Of a stretch of 44,380 bases of DNA, positions 1 to 7,525 are shown piece by piece. The stretch is from an uncultured Clostridia bacterium. GTDB lineage: Bacteria > Bacillota > Clostridia > Christensenellales > Aristaeellaceae. The first letter of the stretch is position 1, and the number at the start of each line of letters is the position of its first letter. The translations under genes were made by a program, and so were the position numbers. The stretch lies in NCBI GenBank assembly GCA_946413245.1, contig CAMKJS010000022.1:1-44380 (forward strand), in the 5' to 3' direction. The notes below the pieces were generated by a model, which was not told where the DNA came from, made no database searches, and saw only the letters and a program-made list of their open reading frames with translations.

Positions 1-2
1 CG

Positions 3-68
3 GAAATCGGCAAGGCCTGCTTCAAGAACTGCAAAAAGCTGAAGGACATGAAGATTAAGAACAAATAA
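3..68 (+). CDS. C-terminal end of a leucine-rich repeat (BspA-like) protein, 5' truncated by the window
   Basis: Only the last 21 codons are in the window, ending at TAA 66-68. The peptide (EIGKACFKNCKKLKDMKIKNK) fits the last turn of a BspA-type LRR_5 repeat, whose usual pattern is 'IG..AF..C..L..I.I'. Proteins of this type are normally long, secreted or surface-anchored and bind host or plant surfaces. A rho-independent terminator follows within 40 bp, which agrees with this being the true 3' end of a gene. Too little is visible to say more. Confidence 0.6.
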   Translation, partial: EIGKACFKNCKKLKDMKIKNK

Positions 69-103
69 TACGGGACAGCAGACTGTATTGGTGTTTTCCT
101 TAC

Positions 104-132
104 TCCCCCTTATCACAAAGGGGGATGTTTTT
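104..132 (+). terminator. Rho-independent terminator of the leucine-rich repeat gene
   Basis: TCCCCCTT (104-111) pairs perfectly with AAGGGGGA (118-125) around a 6-nt loop, followed by TGTTTTT. A second, longer-range inverted repeat, GGTGTTTTC (90-98) with GAAAACACC (152-160), encloses it. The rest of 133-305 shows no convincing promoter for sbcD. Confidence 0.8.
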
Positions 133-305
133 GATCATGAAGACTGCCGGCGAAAACACCGGGGCGGATTTTGTCCCATCATCCGGCAAGACCTGCAGGG
201 ACATGACAGAACTGACAGAGCTGTCCATCAAAAGCCGGTAAACCGACCGACCGTGACCATCGCTGACTAAATGACTGACGGAAAAATGTACGGGGAGAAA
301 ACGAC

Positions 306-1556
306 ATGAGGTTTTTGCATCTTTCGGATCTGCATCTGGGAAAGTCTATATACGGGATTTCCCTGATCGAAAAAGAGGATCAGCGAATATGGATCGAGCG
401 CTTTCTGGAGTTAACGCGCGAACTGAAACCGGACGCCGTTCTGATCTCTGGCGACGTGTACGACCGGGGGCATCCGCCGGAGAGGGCGGCCCGGCTGCTC
501 AGTTATCTCGTGACGGAGCTCGCCGGGATGGACATTCCCGTGATGATGACCGCCGGGAACCATGATTCCATTTATCATCTGTCTTTCCTGAGCACGCTGC
601 TGGAGGCGGAAAAGGTCTATATATCAAGACCGCTGGATCAGTCCGCCGGGCTGGTGCACGCGACCCTCACGGACGAGTACGGGCCGGTTACGTTCTGGCT
701 GCTGCCCTATGTGTATCCCGCAATGATTGCCCAGGTGCTGGGAGACGGAGAAATTCGCGATTACGATACTGCCGTCCGGCGGATTCTGGCGGCACAGCCC
801 ATCGACTTCACGCAGCGCAACGTACTGATCGCGCATCAGAACGTAACCGCCGACGGAACTGAAGCGGCCCGGGGCGGCTCTGAGTCCATGGTCGGCGGGG
901 TCGGCCAGGTGGACTATACCGCCTTCGACGGTTTCGACTACGTGGCGCTGGGGCATATCCACTCCGCGTACCCGGTGGGCCGGGAAACGGTCCGGTACGC
1001 CGGGACACCGCTTGCGTATCACTTCAACGAAACAAAACAGCCCGTGAAGGGTCCGCTGCTGATCACGCTGCCTGAAAAAGGCGGGGAACCGACGATCGAA
1101 CGGCAGGATATCGCCCCGTTGCACCGGATGCGGGAGATCCGGGATACGTATGCCGTCATCCGGGAGGAGATGCTCACGATGCCCCGGGAGAACGAGTATC
1201 TCAAGCTCATACTGACAGACACCGCCATTACTCCGGAAATCTCCGATTTTCTGCATGAGACTGCGAAGGCTCACGGAAGTACCGTGCTGGAGCTGACGTC
1301 CGAATACAGAGCCTTCACCGGGGAGGCTGATTTCACCGCCTCCAGGGATATGCACGAGAAACCGGTGGAGCAGCTGTTCTCCGATTTCTACACGGAGCGC
1401 AACAATGGAATACAGCCGGACGAAAAGGATCTGGAACTGATGACCCTCGTCGGGGAGATGACCCGGAACGCCGCGGCGGCCGGAACGGAACCGAATGAAA
1501 GGGATTTTACCAAAATCCTGGACTTCGTGCTTGAACAGGAGGGGCGCCGGAAATGA
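306..1556 (+). CDS. sbcD: Exonuclease SbcD (SbcCD nuclease, Mre11-like subunit)
   Basis: This is the metal-dependent nuclease subunit of SbcCD, the bacterial Mre11-Rad50 complex, which cuts hairpins and blocked DNA ends during repair and replication. The calcineurin-like phosphoesterase motifs are all present in order: SDLHLG (D8, H10), SGDVYD (D50), GNHD (N85, H86), AHQ (H177) and GHIH (H217, H219). The protein is 416 aa, normal for the family. The ATG follows GGGGAG by about 8 bases. The stop overlaps the sbcC start in an ATGA, as expected for a translationally coupled pair. The assignment is secure; only the promoter is unclear. Confidence 0.96.
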   Translation: MRFLHLSDLHLGKSIYGISLIEKEDQRIWIERFLELTRELKPDAVLISGDVYDRGHPPERAARLLSYLVTELAGMDIPVMMTAGNHDSIYHLSFLSTLLEAEKVYISRPLDQSAGLVHATLTDEYGPVTFWLLPYVYPAMIAQVLGDGEIRDYDTAVRRILAAQPIDFTQRNVLIAHQNVTADGTEAARGGSESMVGGVGQVDYTAFDGFDYVALGHIHSAYPVGRETVRYAGTPLAYHFNETKQPVKGPLLITLPEKGGEPTIERQDIAPLHRMREIRDTYAVIREEMLTMPRENEYLKLILTDTAITPEISDFLHETAKAHGSTVLELTSEYRAFTGEADFTASRDMHEKPVEQLFSDFYTERNNGIQPDEKDLELMTLVGEMTRNAAAAGTEPNERDFTKILDFVLEQEGRRK

Positions 1557-4500
1557 AACCGATTTATCTGAAAATGAAAGCATTCGGCTCCTATGCCGAA
1601 GAGACGGAGGTCCGCTTTGACGAATTCGGCCACGGCCTTTTCCTGATTTCCGGAGAAACCGGAGCCGGCAAAACCATGATTTTCGACGCCATCGCGTTCG
1701 CACTGTACGGGAAAGCCAGCGGCAGCGACCGGGACCGGGATCTGCAGCGGATGCATTGCGACAGGATCAGCCTCTCCGAGGATACGTATGTCCGGCTGGT
1801 GTTCACCCAGAGCGGAAAGGAGTACACGGTCACAAGGACCCTGCATTTCTCAAAAAAGCGCGGGACACAGGACCAGTACGGGGACGCGAAGCAGGATGCC
1901 GATCTGATGGAACCCGACGCCACCGTAAAGGGGCAGGAAAACGTTACCGCCCGCGTTACGGAGCTGCTGGGAATGGACGTGGCGCAGTTCCGCAAAATCG
2001 TCATGCTGGCTCAGGGAGAATTCCGCGAATTTCTGAAGGCGGACAGCGACAAGAAGAACGAAATTCTGGGCAGGCTGTTCGACAACACCGCGTTCACGCG
2101 GTATCAGGGCCTGCTGAGCGGCGCGAGAGGCCTGCTGTCCGAGCGGCGCAGGGAGAACCAGAGTAAGCTGTCGGAGCTTATCCGAGACGGTTTTCCGGAA
2201 GAGGAACGGGCGCGGTACCATTCGGAATCTCCGGAATGCATCGCCAACCTGGAAGCGCTGGTTTCGGAAGACGGAACCCGGCTGGCGGAGCTTGAACAGA
2301 CCAAAGCCGGTGTGCGGAACGAGCTGGAAAAGCTGAATACGATCCGCGGCGCGGCTGAAGCGGTCAACAACGATATGGACGAGCTGGACCGGAAAAGGGA
2401 ACGCCTGGAGGAACTGATCCGGAAGGAAGCGGAAATCAGGGAACTGGAAAACACGGCGGAAACCGCGGGAACTGTACTCCATATCATAAAACCGAAAACG
2501 GACGCCCGGGACAGAGCGTCGGACGCGTTGAAACAGGCGGAGCAGGACAGGGAAAAACTCAGACAGACGCTGGAAGCCTGCGGCCGGGAGCTGGAAGCCG
2601 CCAGAAAGGCCGCAGAGGGCGACGAGGCGGCGAACAGGCAGGCCAAGGCTCTCGGAAACGAAATCCACAGCCTGACGGAGCAGTTGCCGCGGTACCGGGA
2701 ACTGGGCGAAAAACTTACCGAACAGCGGAACGCGGAGAAGGCGGAGAGGGAAGCCGCCGAAAAGAGGGAAGCGGCTGAAAAACGGCAGGAGAGCCTGAAC
2801 AGGGAACTGGAAGCCATCTCGGAACAGCTGGAGGAGCTGAAGGAGATCGATTACCGGACAGAGACTCTCGCGACGGCGGAGGAGGCAGCCCGGAACGCAT
2901 GGCAGGCCCTGACCGGTAAAGGCGGGATCATTGAGACGGCCCGGTCCGTGAAAGCGGAGGAGGAACAGCTGAGCCGGGAAAACGGGACGCTGAGCGACCT
3001 GACCGGGAAATCCCTGAAGGCTGAAGCGGAACAGCACGATCTTTATCAGGGGTTTATCAGCGGACAGGCAGGTATACTGGCCCAGGCCCTGCGAGAAAAG
3101 ATCAGGACCGGCGGGAGCGCAGCATGTCCGGTTTGCGGAACGGTCCACGACCGCGCGGACGATCCGTGCTTCGCAGCATGGGAAGAAGGGACGCCCAGCG
3201 AGGAAGACGTCCGGAAAGCGGAAGACGCGTTCAAAAGGGCGGAAAATGCCCGCAAAAATCAGGAAACGCTGGTGAAGCAGCTGCAGGACGCGTTTGACAC
3301 AGCCAGAAACGATCTGCTGCGAAAAGCATACCCCCTGCTTCCGGAGTGCACGTGGGAGCAGCTTGCCTCCGCCCGGTTCCTGCAGGAGACCGAGAAAGAG
3401 TTCGGAGAAAAGGCGGAAGCCGCCAAAGCCGAACTGAAGGCGGCGAAGAAAAAGCAGGAGATCAGGAACGGCCTGGTGAAGAAGCAGACTGGCACCGGCG
3501 AGGCCCTGGAGAAGAACGCCGGGACGATTGAGGAGCTGAAGGGAAAGGAGACGGAGTTCCGCACGGCTGCCGCCGGCGCGGGGAGCGCCGCCGCGGCCCT
3601 GAAGATGACCCTGGCGTTTGAATCCGCCGAGACTGCCCAGGAGCAGATCAATCAGTGGAAAAAACAGCAGAAGGAACTGCAGGATCAGATTGACAGGCAC
3701 ACGGAAGCAACCGAAAAAGCCAGCCGGAAATATGAGAACACGCGGGGCAGCCTGGAAGGAAAGGAAAAAGAAATACCCGCCTTGGAGGACGCCCTGGCGG
3801 CAGCCCGGCGGGAAACGGAAAATACGCTGAAGAAATACGGCTTTGAGACTGAGGAGGCGGCAGCCGCCGTACTGAAACGGATCGGGGATGACGACAAGGA
3901 GAGATGGCTTCAGGAACAGACAAAGGCCGTACACGATTATGAGAACGAATGCCGGAACACCCGGGACAGAATCGCGGAGCTGAAAAAGAAGACAGAAGGA
4001 AAAGCACGCATCGACCTGACGGAGCTGGACGGCAGGATCGCCGCGAAAAAAGCGGAGCAGACAGAAGCGGAATCCGCGTATAACGCCGGGCACAATATCC
4101 TGGAGAAACATCGCGGGATTCTGGAAAAAGCGAAGAAATACAAGGAAGCACTGGCTTCCACCGATTCCGCTTGGAAACGTCTCGACCAGCTTGGAACGCT
4201 GGCGGCCGGATCCGTCGGCGAAGGCGGAAAGCTGAGCTTCGACCGGCACGTGATGGGCGCTGTATTCCGGGAAATTCTGGAGATGGCCAACCGCCGGATC
4301 GATATCATGAGCGGCGGAAGATACGAACTGATTCACAGGAAGGAGACCGACCGGAAAAACGCCAAAGCCGGCCTCGAAATTGAAGTGCGGGACGCCAGCA
4401 CGGGCAAAGCCCGGCCCTCGTCCCTGCTTTCCGGGGGAGAAGGCTTTTACGCTTCCCTGGCTCTGGCCCTGGGCCTCTCCGACGTTGTGCAGAACCACGC

Positions 4501-4720
4501 GGGAGGGAAAAAGCTGGATGCCCTGTTTATTGACGAGGGATTCGGAACGCTGAGCTCCGATGTGCTGGACAAGGCACTGGAGGTGCTGAACCAGCTTTCC
4601 AGCGGCAACCGCCTGGTGGGCATTATCTCGCATGTGGATAAGCTGGGTGAAAGCATCCCGCAGAAGCTTCTGGTGACATGCGACGAGAAGGGAAGCCACG
4701 TCGCCCATGTGCTGGCGTGA
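1553..4720 (+). CDS. sbcC: Exonuclease SbcC (SbcCD ATPase, Rad50-like subunit)
   Basis: This is the SMC-like ATPase partner of SbcD. The Walker A motif GETGAGKT is at residues 34-41. Long Glu/Lys/Ala-rich coiled coils flank the zinc hook CPVC at 525-528, which lets two complexes join. The ABC signature LLSGGEG is at about 958-964 and the Walker B FIDEG at about 992-996, giving the split ATPase head typical of Rad50. At 1055 aa it is full length. The start ATG overlaps the sbcD stop by 4 bp. The ORF runs close up to the next gene (gap 28 bp), so sbcD, sbcC and the nuclease downstream are probably one transcript. Confidence 0.96.
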   Translation: MKPIYLKMKAFGSYAEETEVRFDEFGHGLFLISGETGAGKTMIFDAIAFALYGKASGSDRDRDLQRMHCDRISLSEDTYVRLVFTQSGKEYTVTRTLHFSKKRGTQDQYGDAKQDADLMEPDATVKGQENVTARVTELLGMDVAQFRKIVMLAQGEFREFLKADSDKKNEILGRLFDNTAFTRYQGLLSGARGLLSERRRENQSKLSELIRDGFPEEERARYHSESPECIANLEALVSEDGTRLAELEQTKAGVRNELEKLNTIRGAAEAVNNDMDELDRKRERLEELIRKEAEIRELENTAETAGTVLHIIKPKTDARDRASDALKQAEQDREKLRQTLEACGRELEAARKAAEGDEAANRQAKALGNEIHSLTEQLPRYRELGEKLTEQRNAEKAEREAAEKREAAEKRQESLNRELEAISEQLEELKEIDYRTETLATAEEAARNAWQALTGKGGIIETARSVKAEEEQLSRENGTLSDLTGKSLKAEAEQHDLYQGFISGQAGILAQALREKIRTGGSAACPVCGTVHDRADDPCFAAWEEGTPSEEDVRKAEDAFKRAENARKNQETLVKQLQDAFDTARNDLLRKAYPLLPECTWEQLASARFLQETEKEFGEKAEAAKAELKAAKKKQEIRNGLVKKQTGTGEALEKNAGTIEELKGKETEFRTAAAGAGSAAAALKMTLAFESAETAQEQINQWKKQQKELQDQIDRHTEATEKASRKYENTRGSLEGKEKEIPALEDALAAARRETENTLKKYGFETEEAAAAVLKRIGDDDKERWLQEQTKAVHDYENECRNTRDRIAELKKKTEGKARIDLTELDGRIAAKKAEQTEAESAYNAGHNILEKHRGILEKAKKYKEALASTDSAWKRLDQLGTLAAGSVGEGGKLSFDRHVMGAVFREILEMANRRIDIMSGGRYELIHRKETDRKNAKAGLEIEVRDASTGKARPSSLLSGGEGFYASLALALGLSDVVQNHAGGKKLDALFIDEGFGTLSSDVLDKALEVLNQLSSGNRLVGIISHVDKLGESIPQKLLVTCDEKGSHVAHVLA

Positions 4721-4748
4721 GTCATCCGGGCAGAAGGGAGAATCAAAG

Positions 4749-6242
4749 GTGTATCTTTCAAAATCCAAATATGTTCAGGTCTGGACCTGTCCCCGGGGGG
4801 CGTGGATCCGAAAGTACCATCCGGAGGCAGTACCGCAGGATGAAAACAAGCTGTCCCGGTTCCGGCAGGGAGACGAGGTCGGGGATCTGGCCCGGGGACT
4901 GTTCGGCCCCTTCGTGAACGTGACAGCGATGAAGGAAGACGGATCCCTGGATCTGCCGAAAATGATGGAAAACACCCGGGCGGAGATGGAAAAGGGGACG
5001 CCCGTTATCTGCGAGGCGGCGTTCTCCCATGAGGGGCTGTACTGCGCCGTGGACCTGCTGCGGAAGGAAGGAAACGGATGGGCCGTCTATGAGGTCAAGA
5101 GCTCCTCGGACGGGCTGCAGGACAAGTATATCGCAGACGTGTCGTATCAGAAATACGTGCTGGAGCACTGCGGGGTGAAGGTGACAGGGGTATACCTGGT
5201 ATGCATCGATTCCTCCTACGTGCTGGGGCCGGAAGGGCTGGATATCAGCAGGCTGTTCAAGATCAACGATCTGTGGGAACCGGCCTGCCGGGAGCAGGAA
5301 GCGACCGTGCCCGGTGTGCTGGAGACGGCGGAGAAGGTGCTGGGAAGCGGGGAAGAGCCGGCCGCGGAACTGAATGAGAACTGCCGGGACTGTGAACTGT
5401 TCCGGTACTGCACCCGGGATCTGCCGGTGCCGAACGTGTTCGACCTTTATCGGCTGCAGAAGAAAAAGATGATCGAATACTACCGGAAGGGACTGGTGTC
5501 CTACGGGGATCTGGAACAGGCGGGGGTGATCACAAACGCCACGCAGCTGCGGCAGATTGATTTTCAGCTGCGGGACAGGGGAATCCACGCGGAGAAGGAA
5601 AAGCTACGGGCATTTCTGTCGGAGCTTACGTATCCGCTGTATTTTCTGGATTTTGAGACCATGATGCCTGCAGTGCCCTTCTGCGTGGGAACGCGGCCGT
5701 TCGCGCAGATCCCGTTCCAGTATTCCCTGCACGCAGTCGAGCGGGAAGGCGGGGATCTGAAGCACAGAGAATTTCTGGCGGAGAGCGGGACGGATCCGAG
5801 GCGGGACATCGCGGAGGCGCTGTGCCGGGATATTCCGGCGGATGCCTGCGTGACGGCTTTCAACAAGCAGTTTGAATGCGGCAGGCTCCGGGAGCTGGCG
5901 GAGACGTTTCCGGACCTGGCGGAGCACCTGAACGCGATCGCGGACCATATCACGGATCTGCTGGTTCCGTTCCAGAAGGGATGGTATTACAGGCGGGAGA
6001 TCGGCGGGAGCTTTTCGATCAAAAGTGTGCTTCCGGCCATCTGTCCTGACGATCCGGAGCTGGATTACCACGCGCTGGAAGGGGTTCACAACGGGACGGA
6101 AGCCATGAGCGTATTTCCGGAGATCCGGCATATGGAGCCGGAGGAACAGGAAAAAGCCAGAAGAAACCTTCTGGCTTATTGCAGGCTGGATACCCTGGCG
6201 ATGGTGAAGGTGTGGGAGGAATTGAAGAGAGCGGCGGGATGA
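4749..6242 (+). CDS. DUF2779-type nuclease: Cas4/RecB-like domain plus DEDD-like exonuclease domain
   Basis: The start opens as 'YLSKSKYVQVWTCPRGAW', the usual N terminus of DUF2779 proteins. I chose the GTG at 4749, behind AAGGGAG, over an ATG at 4707 that lies inside sbcC. The first half resembles Cas4/RecB PD-(D/E)XK nucleases: AVDLL and YEVKSSS supply the acidic and Lys residues. One N-terminal Cys plus CRDCELFRYC could hold a 4Fe-4S cluster. The second half has LDFET, FNKQFECGRL and CRLDT, which looks like an RNase H-fold (DEDD) 3'-5' exonuclease. It follows SbcCD by 28 bp, so a role in end processing is a reasonable inference. Its substrate is not known. It ends 7 bp from the convergent gene's stop. 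Confidence 0.75.
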   Translation: MYLSKSKYVQVWTCPRGAWIRKYHPEAVPQDENKLSRFRQGDEVGDLARGLFGPFVNVTAMKEDGSLDLPKMMENTRAEMEKGTPVICEAAFSHEGLYCAVDLLRKEGNGWAVYEVKSSSDGLQDKYIADVSYQKYVLEHCGVKVTGVYLVCIDSSYVLGPEGLDISRLFKINDLWEPACREQEATVPGVLETAEKVLGSGEEPAAELNENCRDCELFRYCTRDLPVPNVFDLYRLQKKKMIEYYRKGLVSYGDLEQAGVITNATQLRQIDFQLRDRGIHAEKEKLRAFLSELTYPLYFLDFETMMPAVPFCVGTRPFAQIPFQYSLHAVEREGGDLKHREFLAESGTDPRRDIAEALCRDIPADACVTAFNKQFECGRLRELAETFPDLAEHLNAIADHITDLLVPFQKGWYYRREIGGSFSIKSVLPAICPDDPELDYHALEGVHNGTEAMSVFPEIRHMEPEEQEKARRNLLAYCRLDTLAMVKVWEELKRAAG

Positions 6243-6249
6243 AACGTTC

Positions 6250-7299
6250 TTACCGGACTTCCTCCGGCAGATCGTCCAGGGACAGCGTGGAAGGATCAAA
6301 CCGCTTGTATCCCGTCCACAGGACCCGGATCTCGCTGCGGTACGGAATCTCACACTTGACCCACCAGATGCTGTTCCGCTTGTCCCACGCTTTGGCCAGC
6401 ACCTTGATATACTGACCTTTCACACTGTAGGTCCCGCCCACGTCGTACTGGGTGCCGGGACCTGTTCGCGTCGCCAGCTTATCGATGGTCAGGCCGTAGA
6501 CGCCGCCGGAGGTCTGTCCGGACGGCGGCTTTTTATACGTCGATTCCACGGCGGTGTCCAGCGAGGCGACGGCGTCCTCCCAGGTCAGCGTGAACCCGTA
6601 ATGGCTGGAATCCTCCATCGTATAGGTAGACAGCGACATCGTGCGGCCGTCCCGCATCTTGTTCAGCGTCGTTCTGTAGGTATTCCAGCTGACCTTGGAG
6701 CTGTTTTTGTAGTACCGGTCGTTCGATTCGTTGGAGTTGTCGTATTTGGCCCGCAGGGAAGTCTGCAGTTTGTATATGCCGGAGGATTTGTTCCGCTTCA
6801 GCTGCAGGGTCCAGGGCCACTCGTACTCGTCGTATTCGACGATCAGCGTTCCGCTGCCCGCGGAGGAGAGATAGACGTCGAACCCGTAATCCACGTCGTT
6901 GGCTCCAAGACGGGTAATACCCGGCACATAGAGGACGCATTTGACGCTTTTCCCGACCCGGGAATAGATGTACATGTCGCCCCGCTCCTCATTCGCGGCT
7001 TCGATGAAAATCAGCTCAGGAACGTTGTCCGAGGTGATATCCACCAGCGAAACAGGCAGGCAGGGAACGTAATCGACGCGGTCCTCCAGGTAGTATTCCA
7101 GTGTGCGGACCTGGTACGCATGGATCAGCTTGGAGTGATTGTTCAGAATCTGCAGGTATGCCTGCTGCCAGGTGCCGGTGTAGGTCTGCTTGTCGATAAT
7201 CTTTCCTTTTGTCGCGACGAAACCGTCCGGCTCGTCCGCCCGGGCTGCGATACCGAACAGCAGCAGCGCAGCCAGCAAGATCGCGATGAACTTTCTCAT
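6250..7299 (-). CDS. Secreted protein with C-terminal bacterial SH3 domain
   Basis: The protein begins with a clear signal peptide (MRKFIAILLAALLLFGIAARA). The middle (about residues 30-250) is a domain I do not recognise by name. It contains an 'LVDITSDNVPELIFIE' stretch like the short acidic loops of clostridial surface proteins that read as 'D.. .D..PELI'. The last 75 residues (LATRTGPGTQYDVGG...WWVKC) match an SH3b fold, which usually binds peptidoglycan. It is therefore probably exported and wall-associated. The second ATG (7299) lies 8 bases after GGAGG; the ATG two codons upstream (7305) is too close to the same site. A strong promoter lies just upstream. Confidence 0.75.
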   Translation of the reverse strand: MRKFIAILLAALLLFGIAARADEPDGFVATKGKIIDKQTYTGTWQQAYLQILNNHSKLIHAYQVRTLEYYLEDRVDYVPCLPVSLVDITSDNVPELIFIEAANEERGDMYIYSRVGKSVKCVLYVPGITRLGANDVDYGFDVYLSSAGSGTLIVEYDEYEWPWTLQLKRNKSSGIYKLQTSLRAKYDNSNESNDRYYKNSSKVSWNTYRTTLNKMRDGRTMSLSTYTMEDSSHYGFTLTWEDAVASLDTAVESTYKKPPSGQTSGGVYGLTIDKLATRTGPGTQYDVGGTYSVKGQYIKVLAKAWDKRNSIWWVKCEIPYRSEIRVLWTGYKRFDPSTLSLDDLPEEVR

Positions 7300-7339
7300 A
7301 TGCATTTCCTCCAGTCAGATTGTCCTGCTTCCGCCTTCG

Positions 7340-7368
7340 ATTATATGATACAGCAGGCGGATCGTCAA
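7340..7368 (-). promoter_or_regulatory. Promoter of the SH3-domain gene
   Basis: On the minus strand TTGACG (7363-7368) and TATAAT (7340-7345) are separated by 17 bp. This places the transcript start about 30 bp before the chosen ATG. Confidence 0.85.
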
Positions 7369-7433
7369 TGGGGAAGGATGCCATGCGCTGACACCCTGAT
7401 CGACACCTCGACACCTTGATTCTGTTGAAACGA

Positions 7434-7462
7434 TTGACAATATGGGCTGATTGTGATATCAT
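7434..7462 (+). promoter_or_regulatory. Promoter of the coiled-coil/DUF6273 gene
   Basis: TTGACA (7434-7439), a 17-bp spacer and TATCAT (7457-7462) with an upstream TGA (extended -10). The region just before holds a short reiterated 'gacacct/gacacctt' sequence (7401-7417) of unknown meaning. This promoter and 7340-7368 fire in opposite directions. Confidence 0.85.
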
Positions 7463-7525
7463 TTTTATATTCGAGCGGTTTTCTTGTCCTGACAATTATG
7501 TATATACAGAGCGGGAGGGTTCGGT

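Noticed and set aside
88-270. A 60-codon open frame before sbcD
   Set aside because: It spans the terminator at 104-132, has no ribosome binding site and no recognisable composition.
1850-4768. Very long antisense open frame over sbcC (972 codons)
   Set aside because: A by-product of GC-rich codon bias in sbcC; low-complexity Leu/Phe/Arg/Gln content and no start signal.
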